Shown here: in pieces, positions 44,561 to 57,987 of the stretch | Layout of the letters: every line of letters starts with the position of its first letter | How positions within the stretch are numbered: the stretch's first letter is position 1 | Origin: Cephalotus follicularis | Lineage: Eukaryota; Streptophyta; Magnoliopsida; Oxalidales; Cephalotaceae | Assembly (NCBI GenBank): GCA_001972305.1 | Contig: BDDD01002678.1 | Location: 1-64,000, forward strand | Length of the DNA stretch: 64,000 nt | Direction of reading: 5' to 3' | The notes under the pieces: model-generated | Database searches by the model: none | Told to the model about the DNA's origin: nothing | What the model saw: the letters and a program-made list of their open reading frames with translations, nothing else | Made by a program: the position numbers and the translations under genes

Positions 44561-46098
44561 GGGAGGAATATGGAGGTTTATATTGACGACATGCTCGTCA
44601 AGACACCAGCGAGGAGTCCGCATATCAGAGACTTTGAGGAAACATTTGGGGTGTTGAGAAAACACAAGATGCACCTCAATCCTTCCAATTGCACTTTTGG
44701 GGTCACCTCTGGTAAGTTTCTCGGGTTTATGGTCTCCAGCAGAGAAATAGAGGCCAACCCAGAGAAGATCTCCGCTATTCAGAGCATGAAGCCTCCTCAA
44801 TATATTAGGGATGTGCAGACATTGAATGGCAAAATCATAGACCTGAGCAGATGTGTCCCCAAATTAGCAGAGAAGTATCTTCCTTTTTCAAAATATTAAG
44901 AGACCTCAAGGGGTTTATCTGGACTGAAGAATGTCAAGCAGCCTTCAAAAAATTAAAGGAATACTTAGCTTCCCCTCCTCTGATATCAAAACCAAAAAAT
45001 AGGAAAGATTTGTATTTGTACTTATAGGCGACACAAGGCGCAGTGACTGCAGTGCTGCTAAGAGAAGAAGACAAGGTTCAAAGGCCGGTGTATTATGTAA
45101 GCAAGGCATTGAACGATGCTGAGGGGAGGTATCCAGAGATGGAGAAGTTTTTCTATGCTCTGATCATTGCGGCGAGAAAGCTAAGGCCGTATTTTCAAGC
45201 TCATACTATCAAAGTTTTAACCGATGAGCCACTTAGATAAGTACTAGTAAAGCCAGACATGTCAGGAAGACTAGTCAAGTGGTCTGTCAAATTGGACGAA
45301 TACTATATGAAGTATGAAGTCAGACCAGCAATAAAATCACATGTCTTAACTGATTTTGTAGGGGATAATACACCCACGGAGTTTATGGAAGAAGACTCCT
45401 CCGAGAATGAGAAGGGGTTATGAAAACTATCAGTTGATGGGTCATCCTGCGTCTCCAAAAGTAAAGCAGGATTGGTGCTGACTAGCCTAGATGGGTGGAC
45501 CTTGGAGTATGCTCTGAGATTTGGGTTCAAAGCAACAAATAATGAACCAGAATGTGAAGCTCTAATTGCCGGATTGACAATAGCGAAGCACTTAGAGGTT
45601 CAAAAACTAGAAGTCTCTAGTGATTCTCAGCTGGTGGTTAGTCTGGTAAGTGGAGAGTACGAAACCAGAGAAGATACCATGGCTAGATACTTAGCTCATT
45701 TTCAAAGTTTGAATTCCACTTTCCAAGTCTTCCGGGTTTTAAAAGTTCCCCGAGTAGAAAATGCCAGAGCAGACCAATTGTTGAAACTAGCTACAGTCGA
45801 GGAATTAGAGAAGAATCAGACTGTGCTAGTAAACTAGCTAGACAAGCCTACCATTTTTGAGGTGGATGTGATGGATATCGATGTCTAACATGAGCTAAAT
45901 TGGATGAGTCCATTCATTAGTTGGCTAAGGAATGGTATTTTGACAGAGGATCCAGAGGAGGCGAGAAAGTTAGTATACAGATCCAACCGCTATCAATTCA
46001 GAGAAGGGATTCTCTACAAAAGGTCATTCATTTTCCCTTTGTTGAGATATCTGACTCCCTCAGAGGCCGACTATGCTATAAAGGAGGTCCATGAAGGA

Positions 46099-47338
46099 TG
46101 AAAGTCCTATATGAAAACTTTCTAAAATTATATAGATAAATTGTTTGCGGAATAAACAAAATTAAATTAAGAACATAAACAATCGCACAAGAACCATAAA
46201 ACAATTATAACTAATAAAGAGAAAAAGAGTTAAAGAGATGCAAACACGATTTATAGTGGTTCGGGCAATCTCTTGCCTACTTCCACTTTCTCAAGACTCC
46301 CTTAAAATTCCAATAGATATCAACAAGTACCCTTTGATTTTGGGTTACGAGTGCAAATCAAAGAAAACACCTTACAAGGGTTCACTCCCCTTCGGGTTCA
46401 CTCACCACCGATAATCCTACTAAGGGTTTACTCCCCTTGATTATCTCACTAAGGGTTTAACCCCTTTTTACAATGAAAGATTGTTTTGTGTTTTGAGATT
46501 TGGATATAACCTCTACAAGGTTTGATATGAAAGTGATAATAATCTAGACACAAGCTTTGAAAATGAAAGTGTAGACTTGCTCTTGATGTTCTTCTCTTCT
46601 TGATTTAGAGTAGTGTAAGTTGAGCTCTTCTCATAGGTTTTGGCTAGTTACTTTTGTTCATTTTTGATATTGTGTTTATAGCTGAATTTGAATTGTTGAA
46701 GCTATGAATTTTGCCTTGGAAAGTGCTACTTTTTGTCTTGAGACTTGTTACTTTTGTCTTGGGACTTGATACTTTAGTCTTAAAACTTGATACTTCAGTC
46801 TTGGGACTTGTTATGAATTAAAACGCACTCAAAAAGTGGTCCAGTTAATTTATGTCCGTGCCCAAAGCGTCTCCGGAATAACACTAAGCGTCGACGCTTA
46901 TGTTACCGTTAGAAGATTGAATTTTGAATTCTTTGCTCAATCCGCTGGCGCTTTGTTGCAAGTGTCGGCTGTTTGGCATAAAGTGCTGACGTTTTCTCTT
47001 GAGCGTCACCGCTTTGAGTTCCTCAATTGATTCCACAAGTCTCTGGAATAAAGCTCTGATATGTGCTCCTTAAGCATTGACGTATGGGTCCAAACCGCTG
47101 ACTCTTTCTCTGAGACCGTCGGCGCTTTAAGCAATTTTAGCTTAGAAGAGTTCAACTGTTGGCGCTTTGCTCATAACCTACGTAGCTTTGTTAAGCGCTG
47201 ACGCTTTGCTCAAAACCATCGGCACTTTGCTTTGTTACTGCACTTTCTTGTTTTGTTTATCTTTTACTTGCACACTAAGAAACGATATCAGGTGCTTTGT
47301 TATCATCAAAACCAGGATTGTATGGTCAAAACCTAACA
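46099..47338 (+). mobile_element. LTR of family D, copy D2, nested in B2 integrase (fossil)
   Basis: Starts TGAAAGTCCTATATG, is clearly related to D1 in its first about 350 bp, and probably ends CAAAACCTAACA near 47338. No clean target duplication: the right side runs about 30 bp of unassigned sequence into the tail of integrase at 47369, so the right boundary is uncertain. Confidence 0.75.
46730..47235 (+). repeat. two word arrays in LTR D2 (ACTTG-TACTTTTGTCTTG; GCGCTGACGCTTTGCT)
   Basis: 46735-46812: about four units of GGGACTTGTTACTTTTGTCTT. 46860-47235: about ten variants of CGTCGGCGCTTTG / GCGCTGACGCTTTGCT. The second array sits where D1 has its CAGTCGGCTG array. Confidence 0.7.
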
Positions 47339-47368
47339 AACGATATTAGTGCAATTTGATTGTTAATC

Positions 47369-47573
47369 TTTACAAGATTTTTGCAAAGAATGGAGGATTG
47401 AACATAGGCTTTCCTCCGTAGCCTACCCTTATAACAATGGCTAGGCAGAGGACATCAATAGAGAAATCATCTTAGGGTTGAAGAAACGCCTCGAAGCTAG
47501 CAAAGGAAGATGGACAGAGGAGCTACCCAATGTATTATGGGATTATAGAACCACTTCTCGGACCACAATTGGG
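47369..47573 (+). pseudogene. integrase tail of B2 (fossil)
   Basis: Matches 1-205 almost base for base, then passes directly into antisense-gene sequence. Confidence 0.85.
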
Positions 47574-47579
47574 TGTGGG

Positions 47580-49406
47580 CCGAATTAGCCGAGAACATCT
47601 TCCAGCTGGGTGTAGGCCGAATTAGCCGATTGCTTAAGCTCTGCGACCTCTTCACGAAGCTGGTTGATGATTTCGTGGTCGGCCCTAGAGTTTTCCATCA
47701 TTAGATGGATATCATTCAAAGCTTGCCAGAGAAAGATCATGGTCAGAGGAAGAACAAAGAATGTATATAAAAAAAGACAAAGAAAAAAAGACAAAGAAGT
47801 CACGTACCCTAAAGCTGCTCTGAAGGCAGTGATTCCATAGTTGGTTGATGGTCCAACCCTTTCTTACATTAAGCTCGGCAGGAAGGAGGCATAACCTGCT
47901 GAGCTCAAAAGGAGCCCCTGGAATGTTCAGGTCAACGCCCAAGTTGCCGAGCAGATCAAGCTCTTATTCCACCCGGTTGGTATACCCGGACGTACCAAGT
48001 CGGACGGGGTCCTGAGAACCCACCAAGGGGGGAACATCACTTTGCTCCTGAGAATAGCCTTATCCATCTCTTCTCCTCTTTTGTTTTTTTTGGGTGGACA
48101 GGGCATGTCATCCCTAACTCGCTTGCCACGAGGGGACCTTATCATGGCAGCCTCAACAACAACAGCCTCTTCCTATGCTATCTTCCCTGTCACCTTAGCC
48201 CTTTCCCTCAAGGCTCTCTGCCTTACCTCCTCGACAGCACCCTCTTCCTATGCTATCCTCCCTGCCATCTTAGCCCTTTCCCTCAAGGCTCTCTACCTTG
48301 CCTCCTTGGCAGCACCCTTTTCTTTCCCTCTGGAAGCCCTCAATACATGAGTCAAAGGTCGCCGAGAAAATATTTCTGTAGAGAACCATGAAGATAAAGT
48401 TAGAAACATGAATAACAAAAAATGGTGAGTGAACAAAAGGAAGGAATAAGAAGCGGAGGAGGAGAGGAATGCTTAATACAGCTTTCCCCCTTATTAACAA
48501 GTGCATCTCCAGGTTCTTCTTCACTATTTTGAACTCATTCTCTCTCTATCCCCTCTGGGATCTCCTCCTCATCATCCAAGGCATCTCTATGTCCCGCGGA
48601 CATACTCAGCCCAACGCCACGAAGAGGATCAGAGAATATGATGGAATTCACCTCCTCTGGCTTCAGCACCAAGAGCTTTTCAAGATCTGCCTTCTCTGCC
48701 TCAGTTAAAATTGTTCTCTAATTGAGGTGGTTGGTATCCAGTGAGTCACACCAGTTGTAAAGAGTGAAGCCGGGAAGATTCCTGACAAGGAAGTACCTCT
48801 CCCTCCAACCTTTGATAGGCTTCGTAGAATTCACCAACAGTTTCTTGGTCAGACCCATGCGCGACTTGAAAAAGTAACCGCGCTTGCCAGGAGATGAATT
48901 GAGGGTGTGAAACTCCTTTAATAGCACCATCGTGGGCGTTACACCCGTTTCCAAGCACCTCACCAAGAAACCCATGATGAAGGCCCAAGACTACGCTTGA
49001 AGCAAAGAATGATGAATTTGGAAGTTCCTTAAAATCGTAATAGCGAAGGACGGTATGGGGAGTCTCAGGCCATGCGACAGAGCATCCTCAAAAACCACAA
49101 AGAGACCAGGTTTGCTTTTGTGGTCTCCTTGGGATCTCGGGGAAGGGAGAACTCCAAGCTTATAGGGAAGCAGTACTTTTTGGCTAGATTTATCACTTGT
49201 TCTCGGCGAAGCACTCTCCTGTCGAAGTGAGTCCTAAAAACTTGGGTCCCAACTTCAGTAGCGGTGACATCAGGACCACCCACTGCAACAGCATCCATGG
49301 CTTCCTCTGCGCCAAGAGGATGCTCAACAACCGTTACCTCCTCAGTCATACAGCGCACTTCTCTTGATTCAGTAACTTGTCTAGAGGTTTGCTTAACCCT
49401 AGCCAT
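47580..49406 (-). pseudogene. antisense gene of B2, Transposase_28-like (fossil)
   Basis: Duplicate of the copy-B1 antisense gene. ATG at 49406, N-terminus MARVKQTSRQVTES, Transposase_28-like region around 48720-49130, charged middle around 48100-48350. The C-terminal end present in B1 is absent here. It is broken. Confidence 0.72.
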
Positions 49407-49946
49407 TTGGAACCTCGAGAGAGAGAGAGAATATGGGAAGCAAAGAAAAACCCAAAGTGACGCCCTAATTAGTTTGCAAAGCAAACAGAAGAGAACGACT
49501 CGCCTGAGATTTTTGCAAAAGAAAATTCGAAAGGATCTTGATTGGAAGGTTGGGAGATCAAAAATCTTGGAAAATCAAAAGCTTTGAAATCTGAAAAATT
49601 GTAAAGAAACTTCTCTAAGAAGAAAAGAGTAATTTAAAGGGCTCTAGATTGATTTCAGACCATTAGATCTTTGCGGAATCAAATGGCCTAGATCAGCCCA
49701 TCAAATTAGATATGAAAGATGAAGAGACTATGCGCGACAAATGAAAAGATATAAATGGGAGTTACGCTTTCTTTGCCACGCCATAGTTGATGCCAGAGGT
49801 GGGCCAGATAATAAGGCTCAAAAGCCAAAATAGTCCTGACTGCGTATTAAAGGCCTAATTGCGCTCCAAAAGTCAGTCCAAAGTAAGACCACATCACTAA
49901 TACTCCTCCTCTGCTAAGGGCAGAAAAGGAAGACCAAGGGGGCATA

Positions 49947-50418
49947 CAATATGGGAAAAAATCAACTGTTATTGAGGCACTGACACGTGTCCAACTGCTC
50001 CACAATCAAATCAATTAATATCACAGTGATAATGGAGGAATAACGCCTTCATTCAAATACAAGAAAACGCCCCCAAGTCCGGTCGTTTTATAGGGACCAT
50101 TAATCCTCCACCGAGATGCTAGCAAGAGCAGTTACAGAGTTAAGTCTATAAATATCCCAAAGAAACACTATATACAGGTCGGTCAATTCTAGACTAAAAA
50201 CTACCTTATTGTTCATTCTCTGCACTTAACTGACTTAAACATCGGAGAGTCCCCGGGAGTGAAAACTCATAGTCTTTTGATATATTACTTTCTCTTTGTG
50301 CAGGGATCACTGAAGAACATCAACCCAATATCATCATCGGAGCATTCGACGCGTTTTCCTCTACAAATTAAACCTCTACAAGTAGAGGACTATTGTGTTG
50401 TTGATTTCAACATCAACA
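49947..50418 (+). repeat. 3' LTR of B2
   Basis: 472 bp, nearly identical to 4564-5035 and 56854-57325, preceded by the ACCAAGGGGGCATA polypurine tract. Confidence 0.9.
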
Positions 50419-51081
50419 AATGTCAAGGATCGTTAACAATTTGAACGTACTAGCTTTTGAAGAAAACTTGGTAGTCGTCGTGATTGATTGTGTCAAACAA
50501 AAAACATAAAGAGAAGACTAAATAATTGGCAATGGATTTATTTCGAGAAACAATGAGATTGTAAACTTATTTGAACAAGTTGACAAACCTTTAAAGCTAT
50601 TTGGACAAATAAACAATATTGATACTTCAAATGATTGTCGTCATATGAGGGTAAATGAATTTAGTTGAGTTAAAATATTTATTACTATAGTTTTTGTATT
50701 AATCTACCAATTTGGTTTTAAATGGAATATATGCATTGACATAAAAAGGAAATGATGAATATACGTTAAAAGATCTTGATTTTATGAATTCAGATAGGTA
50801 TAAGTATCAAATTCCTTAATTTTGATTTTGGGCAAATGTAGGATTTAGACTTCCAAAACAGTGTCAATGTGGATTTAGACTTCCATTGATGGATTAAAAA
50901 AAACAAATGGTGTTGGTGTGGACTTAATGGTGATGATATGTCAATTATAGGTGCTACCGTGTCAAAAAAAAAACTACGAAAGCTTTGTGTTTTGGATGTA
51001 TGAGTCCTCGACCCTGAATTGAGTTTATGACGAAATTTGATCTTATCTCTAAAAGTTTATGAAGCAATTTGATACTTATGC
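50419..51081. other. host flank between B2 and solo LTR C
   Basis: AT-rich, no gene recognised. Same as 5036-5698. Confidence 0.5.
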
Positions 51082-53958
51082 TGTCACGCCCCAAACCGTG
51101 GAATAGGCCCCACGGCCCGATACGTGGCAATCCGTGCATTTATCATAATCATTAATCATTAAGATTTAAAACTTAAATAAATCATAAACATAATCCTTTA
51201 TTTAATGTGTGGATATACAGACCCAGTTCGATACAATATAAATACACTGCTATAATCAGCAGGTAAATACATACATATTTATTGATCATAAAACACACCG
51301 TCGAGGAGGAACTTATGATGTCTTTATCCTTGGCGCTGCTGTGATGGGCCTCCACTACCTATTCCTGTACCTGGCTCATTCAAAGGAATGGGTCAGCAAC
51401 CCTGGGGGTTGTGTAGGTTACCACATATACAGGCACATACCAAAAGAAACAACAATACAAGCAGAGGAGAAAATATAATACATGCGTGCATACCATAAAA
51501 CATCATATAAAAGTCATCCTTTGTCCTCGGACTACTCTACTCAACCATACATATCAATAACATAACATAGGAGTCTAGTCCGGTCATCCTATGGTCTGGC
51601 CAGTATGTAAGGTTCACCTTTAGGCTCACCAGCCCGGAGAATTCTCCTCCAGGTTCACCTGCCGAGCAGAATTCGCCCTTTGCTCACCTGCTCTGGCGAT
51701 TCACCCTTTGGATCACCAGCTCTGGTGAAATTCACCTTTAGGTTCACCATTAGGCGGATTCGCCCGAAGATCACCTGCCTCGCGGTATTCACCCATTGGG
51801 TTCACCTGCTCGGCGGAACTCTCCCCAGTTGGGCTCACCTGCCTGGGACCATCTATATATATTTCCTAGGATCATTCTTATATTTCCTTCATTATTCTCA
51901 TTTCATCCTATTCATAATCATTTATCTCTATATAGTACCACGACTCTCCCCGGGTGTACTTCATCATACACACTAGCGCTCAACCACGTAACAAAGCATG
52001 CATGGGTACATGCAAGCAACCTTTAGCGCTCAACTTGCAAGAAATGCATGGCCTGGCGCATCCAGGGTAAGTATCTTTCTCACCACACTTTCCAGGGACA
52101 TATGCAACTAGGTGCTGTTTGGGCATGCGCATGCAAAGGACGCATGTGTGCATGCACGTGGTTGCCTCTTCTTCTCGAGCGCATGTAGAGAAAACATGCT
52201 CAGTACTGTAGTTTGCCAAAACAGAGGATGGCACTTCACCTCTGGCGTGTAGCGTCCCTGGTGTATCATTTCAATATCTCTAACGTATCACCATGGTACC
52301 TCTGGCGCACGACAGACCAGGGGATGTATGCATGGCGCATGCAAGGTAATACTTGGTGCTCTGTGCGTACTGAAAACATGCCTATCGTATGCATAGTACA
52401 TGACGTGCTCCTTGGAGTCTCGGCACTTGCCAGGGATGAGCCCAATTGACATGGCAACTGTGGTGCACTGGTTTGGAGCATCCATGGGCGCATGGGAAAG
52501 GAGACCGGGGTGCTTGCATGGTAGGGAAGAGCCATGACGGCTCCTCTGGCATGGCACCTCCGGCATGGCACAACGGGTATGGTTCCCGGGCATCTCCATC
52601 TCGGCGTATGTCTTCCCAGGCACGACTCCTCTGGCTTTGTCACCTCAGGCACATATCTCCCCCGGCTTCGTCACCTCGGGCTCCTCTGGTAAGGCTGCCC
52701 AACACATCGCCACCTTTGGCATTCGACCATGGCATCACTGCTTGGTAGGGGAGCTCGGGCATGGCTGCTTGGGCAAGACGGTGGAGCTCGGGCATGGCAG
52801 GGGAGCTCAGCACCGTACCTCGGCACATTATCCAGGCGCATACCTGGCTCCCGACACCACTGGCGTTAACAATGGAGCTCGGCTCACTCCTGGTATGGAT
52901 GCGGAGATAATATTCAACATGCCTAGACGCACGCATAGTGTACGCCGGCGACGAGGGGTGCTCGGTGCTTGCCGGGGAGGAGCTCGGGCCTCTCGCCATG
53001 CTTGGGCGCATGGCCAGGGAAGCTCAACTCCACACGGCACCTCTGCATATGGCGTCACTGTGAAAAACGCACAGTTTGTGCGTGAGGGACGAAGCGCCAG
53101 GGAATAAAACACATGCATCTTGTGCGTATAGGGACGCATAGAATGGGGAGAGGAATGACCACGTGCTATGCGTATGGCTCGGCTAATGGCGCATACCCGT
53201 GAACACATATATGTGTAATTCTACTTTACTAAACAATTGCACACCATGCACACAAACAATAAAACACATACAACACCAAACAAATAACAAGCACGCATAG
53301 CAGGCACACACACAAGCTGGTAGGCACTCGGACATGAAGTAACCTAACTGGAGGGTGGTTGAAAACGGAGATCGCCTTATCTGGACTTCCTTCCTGGTTG
53401 AGGACTGCTACACACCATTAGCTTTCCCAAATTTCTCCTCCTTTGCACAATCCTTGTTCCCAGGGAAATGGTTTATATACCACTGGAGTGCAGGGGACAT
53501 GAGGGCTCACTTGAACATCACCCTTTTGTCCCCTTCTCACACTTTTGCCAGAATCTGGCCCCCATTTCCCACTTTCTCACCTCTCTCGATTTCTCTAGAT
53601 CCATGGAGTGCAATAAAATGGCTAAAAGTGTGTCCCAAGGCTATCATCAGCCTTTTATATACATGTGAGGAAGAGTCTAGAATTTCTTAAACAAACTCCA
53701 ACAATGCAGGGCCTGCCAAGGCTTGGGCCAAACTCCCATTTTGGGCCAAATTACACTTTCTACATCAAAGCCCAACAAGTCAATTATCATATTAAATTCG
53801 GCCCAAGGAGAATAACATAATCTCATTAGCCCAAAGTCACAAATTTTATTCTATTAAGGCCCAAATAAATACTTTATAAAATTCAGGTCCAGCCCAAAAG
53901 GTGGAAAAATAATTACAAAACCCAATAATAATACTTTATAATATTTAGGGCTCTTACA
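51082..53958 (+). mobile_element. solo LTR of family C, complete copy (fossil)
   Basis: 2877 bp, TGTCACGCCCC...GGCTCTTACA, with perfect TATGC target duplications (51077-51081 and 53959-53963). No internal region, so it is a solo LTR. Superfamily not assigned. Confidence 0.9.
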
Positions 53959-55123
53959 TATGCAATTTAGATAAAATGCAAGTTGATAAAAAGATTTTTG
54001 TGTAGACTCGGTACATCACGTGGCTATACACTAAACAATAGTATATAGCAACATAAGTTTAAAACTAAAATTTTAAGATAAATAAGAGATAAATAACCAA
54101 TTAATACTTATATGATAATAAATAAAACCGTTTCTTGATTTTATAACGTGAATGTGGTTTCTCTTCGAGTATATCAAGATTGAAAATCTTCTCTATAATT
54201 TCATTGATACAAAGGGTATACATATATACAATATGATAGCAGTAATAATAACAGAAGAAACTTAAGTCATTCCCAAGCACGATAGCACGATTACATACGT
54301 AACAATCACACACGGGTCATCTAATAAATAGTCACAGTCTTAAGAAAGAAAGGAAGAATAATATATAAAAATACATAATTAAGAAGTTAAAAATGAAATA
54401 CTTGCACATGCAAAAAAAAAAAAAAACTAATATATATAACCAAAGTTAAGATTTATTACCACATGATGACAAACTTATAAGTTTGTCACCCTATCTTTTA
54501 TCATTTAATAGATTTACATCAAAAATCTTAAAATATATGTACTCTATACATTCTTAGATATAAGTTTATTGATAGATATAAAATAAATTGAGAAATTATA
54601 AACCTATCATCAAGTGTCAATAAATCTTCCCTTATATAACTGTATATATAAAAAAATCTTGCTGATGCTAGTGCTAAACCCTTGCAACAGCTAATCCTAA
54701 TAACTGGGCCTGGCTTAAATAGCTCAATAATATATATATGTTCAACACGAGTAAGGCAAAACAATCGTATAGATATATTGGAAGACACTCAAAAATAAAA
54801 AAATATGGGCCAAGTGTTTTAGGGTCTGGTAATGCAGACAAGGGGCCATAGCATCCGAGTTTTGTTAATATAGGCTTCAAACATAAGCCCATATGCCCAA
54901 ATAATATTTACAACTCTCATTGGTCCCGTTCAGTCAAAAATTCAACTCTTACTTTTGCATTATAACTCTTATTTCAAAAACTCAACAACTCACACTTTTT
55001 GCATTGCAACAACAACTCCCATATTTGTATTACAACTGTCAACTCTCATCATTGTTCTCAACAACTCCCATTATTGTATCACAACTCTCATTGTTTTGAT
55101 TCAGTCAAAAACTCAATAACTCA
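53959..55123. other. AT-rich host spacer after solo LTR C, unit 1
   Basis: No gene recognised. About 54690-54890 (GGCCTGGCTTAAATAGCTCA, CAACACGAGTAAGG, AGGGGCCATAGCATC) is a diverged copy of 37155-37560 next to the atpA-like fragment. 54950-55120 is a simple CAACTC(T/C)-rich stretch. Confidence 0.6.
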
Positions 55124-56313
55124 TCTGCCTTACCTCCTCGGCAGCACCCTCTTCCTATGCTATCCTCCCTGCCATCTTAGCCCTTTCCCTCAAGGCTCTC
55201 TACCTTGCCTCCTTAGCAACACCCTTTTCTTTCCCTCTGGAAGCCCTTAATACATGAGTCAAAGGTCTCCGAGAAAATATTGTTGTAGAGAACCATGAAG
55301 ATAAAGTTAGAAACATGAATAACAAAAAATGGTGAGTGAACAAAAGGAAGGAATAAGAAGCAGAGGAGGAGAGGAATGCTTAATACAGCTTTCCCCCTTA
55401 TTAACAAGTGCATCTCCAGGTTCTTCTGCGCTATTTTGAACTCATTCTCTCTCTATCCCCTCTGGGATCTCCTCCTCATCATCCAAGGCATCTCTATGTC
55501 CCGCGGACATACTCAGCCCAACGCCACGAAGAGGATCAAAGAATATGATGGAATTCACCTCCTCTGGCTTCAGCACCAAGAGCTTTACAAGATCTGCCTT
55601 CTCTGCCTCAGTTAAAATTGTTCTCTAATTGAGGAGGTTGGTATCCAGTGAGTCACACCAGTTGTAAAGAGTAAAGCCGGGAAGATTCCTGACAAGGAAG
55701 TACCTCTCCCTCCAACCTTTGATAGACTTCGTAGAATACACCAACAGTTTCTTGGTCAGACCAATGCACGACTTGAAAAAGTAACCGCGCTTGCCAGGAG
55801 ATGAATTGAGGGTGTGAAACTCCTTTAATAGCACCAACGTGGGCGTTACACCCGTTTCCAAGCACCTCACCAAGAAACCCATGATGAAGGCCCAAGACTA
55901 CGCTTGAAGCAAAGAAAGATGAATTTGGAAGTTCCTTAAAATCGTAATAGCGAAGGACGGTATGGGGAGTCTCAGGCCATGCGACAGAGCATCCTCAAAA
56001 ACCACAAAGAGACCAGGTTTGCTTTTGTGGTCTCCTTGGGATCTCGGGGAAGGGAGAACTCCAAGCTTATAGGGAAGCAGTACTTTTTGGCTAGATTTAT
56101 CACTTGTTCTCGGCGAAGCACTCTCCTGTCGAAGTGAGTCCTAAAAACTTGGGTCCCAACTTCAGTAGCGGTGACATCAGGACCACCCACTGCAACAGCA
56201 TCCATGGCTTCCTCTGCGCCAAGAGGATGCTCAACAACCGTTACCTCCTCAGTCATACAGCGCACTTCTCTTGATTCAGTAACTTGTCTAGAGGTTTGCT
56301 TAACCCTAGCCAT
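55124..56313 (-). pseudogene. antisense gene of family B, tandem copy (fossil)
   Basis: N-terminal two thirds of the gene at 47580-49406, ATG at 56313 with MARVKQTSRQ. Broken, and cut at 55124 by the tandem junction. Confidence 0.72.
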
Positions 56314-56853
56314 TTGGAACCTCGAGAGAGAGAGAGAATATGGGAAGCAAAGAAAAACCCAAAGTGACGCCCTAATTAGTTTGCAAAGCAAACAGAAGAG
56401 AACGACTCGCCTGAGATTTTTGCAAAAGAAAATTCGAAAGGATCTTGATTGGAAGGTTGGGAGATCAAAAATCTTGGAAAATCAAAAGCTTTGAAATCTG
56501 AAAAATTGTAAAGAAACTTCTCTAAGAAGAAAAGAGTAATTTAAAGGGCTCTAGATTGATTTCAGACCATTAGATCTTTGCGGAATCAAATGGCCTAGAT
56601 CAGCCCATCAAATTAGATATGAAAGATGAAGAGACTATGCGCGACAAATGAAAAGATATAAATGGGAGTTACGCTTTCTTTGCCACGCCATAGTTGATGC
56701 CAGAGGTGGGCCAGATAATAAGGCTCAAAAGCCAAAATAGTCCTGACTGCGTATTAAAGGCCTAATTGCGCTCCAAAAGTCAGTCCAAAGTAAGACCACA
56801 TCACTAATACTCCTCCTCTGCTAAGGGCAGAAAAGGAAGACCAAGGGGGCATA

Positions 56854-57325
56854 CAATATGGGAAAAAATCAACTGTTATTGAGGCACTGACACGTGTCCA
56901 ACTGCTCCACAATCAAATCAATTAATATCACAGTGATAATGGAGGAATAACGCCTTCATTCAAATACAAGAAAACGCCCCCAAGTCCGGTCGTTTTATAG
57001 GGACCATTAATCCTCCACCGAGATGCTAGCAAGAGCAGTTACAGAGTTAAGTCTATAAATATCCCAAAGAAACACTATATACAGGTCGGTCAATTCTAGA
57101 CTAAAAACTACCTTATTGTTCATTCTCTGCACTTAACTGACTTAAACATCGGAGAGTCCCCGGGAGTGAAAACTCATAGTCTTTTGATATATTACTTTCT
57201 CTTTGTGCAGGGATCACTGAAGAACATCAACCCAATATCATCATCGGAGCATTCGACGCGTTTTCCTCTACAAATTAAACCTCTACAAGTAGAGGACTAT
57301 TGTGTTGTTGATTTCAACATCAACA
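56854..57325 (+). repeat. 3' LTR of family B, tandem copy
   Basis: 472 bp, same as 49947-50418. Confidence 0.9.
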
Positions 57326-57987
57326 AATGTCAAGGATCGTTAACAATTTGAACGTACTAGCTTTTGAAGAAAACTTGGTAGTCGTCGTGATTGATTGTGT
57401 CAAACAAAAAACATAAAGAGAAGACTAAATAATTGGCAATGGATTTATTTCGAGAAACAATGAGATTGTAAACTTATTTGAACAAGTTGACAAACCTTTA
57501 AAGCTATTTGGACAAATAAACAATATTGATACTTCAAATGATTGTCGTCATATGAGGGTAAATGAATTTAGTTGAGTTAAAATATTTATTACTATAGTTT
57601 TTGTATTAATCTACCAATTTGGTTTTAAATGGAATATATGCATTGACATAAAAAGGAAATGATGAATATACGTTAAAAGATCTTGATTTTATGAATTCAG
57701 ATAGGTATAAGTATCAAATTCCTTAATTTTGATTTTGGGCAAATGTAGGATTTAGACTTCCAAAACAGTGTCAATGTGGATTTAGACTTCCATTGATGGA
57801 TTAAAAAAAACAAATGGTGTTGGTGTGGACTTAATGGTGATGATATGTCAATTATAGGTGCTACCGTGTCAAAAAAAAACTACGAAAGCTTTGTGTTTTG
57901 GATGTATGAGTCCTCGACCCTGAATTGAGTTTATGACGAAATTTGATCTTATCTCTAAAAGTTTATGAAGCAATTTGATACTTATGC
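57326..57987. other. host flank, tandem copy
   Basis: Equivalent of 50419-51081. No gene recognised. Confidence 0.5.

Larger units (their letters stand above)
42200..46098 (+). pseudogene. pol region of B2, interrupted by LTR D1 (fossil)
   Basis: Protease, RT (KANGKCSICIDFIDLNKACP, about 43090-43140), then nested LTR D1, then the rest of RT (VYIDDMLVKTPARSP, about 44573), RNase H (about 45040-45840) and the start of integrase (about 45900-46098), where LTR D2 follows. It is broken. Confidence 0.85.
40080..50418 (+). mobile_element. Ty3/gypsy family-B element B2 with two nested LTR insertions (fossil)
   Basis: 5' LTR 40080-40544, primer site, gag, pol, antisense gene, 3' LTR 49947-50418. Possible target duplications are AATAT (40075-40079) and AATGT (50419-50423), one mismatch. 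LTRs differ at roughly 37 of 465 positions by eye (about 8%) plus a 7-bp length difference, so the element is older than A1: about 3 million years at 1.3e-8, more at slower rates. Two family-D LTRs are nested at 43397-44560 and 46099-47338. Coding regions are broken in a dozen or more places. Compared with copy B1, the pol-antisense spacer is largely absent. Confidence 0.85.
48217..55123 (+). repeat. tandem duplication unit 1 (period about 6.9 kb)
   Basis: Runs from inside the antisense gene through the 3' LTR, flank, solo LTR C and host spacer to ACTCAATAACTC. The next unit starts at 55124 in the same orientation with an offset of 6906-6907 bp. One fewer A in a poly-A run (about 57875) explains the one-base change. 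Confidence 0.93.

Noticed and set aside
54101-54892. Minus-strand frames of 70-86 codons after solo LTR C
   Set aside because: AT-rich, no domain, no codon bias; duplicated intact at 61007-61798 only because the whole block was duplicated recently.
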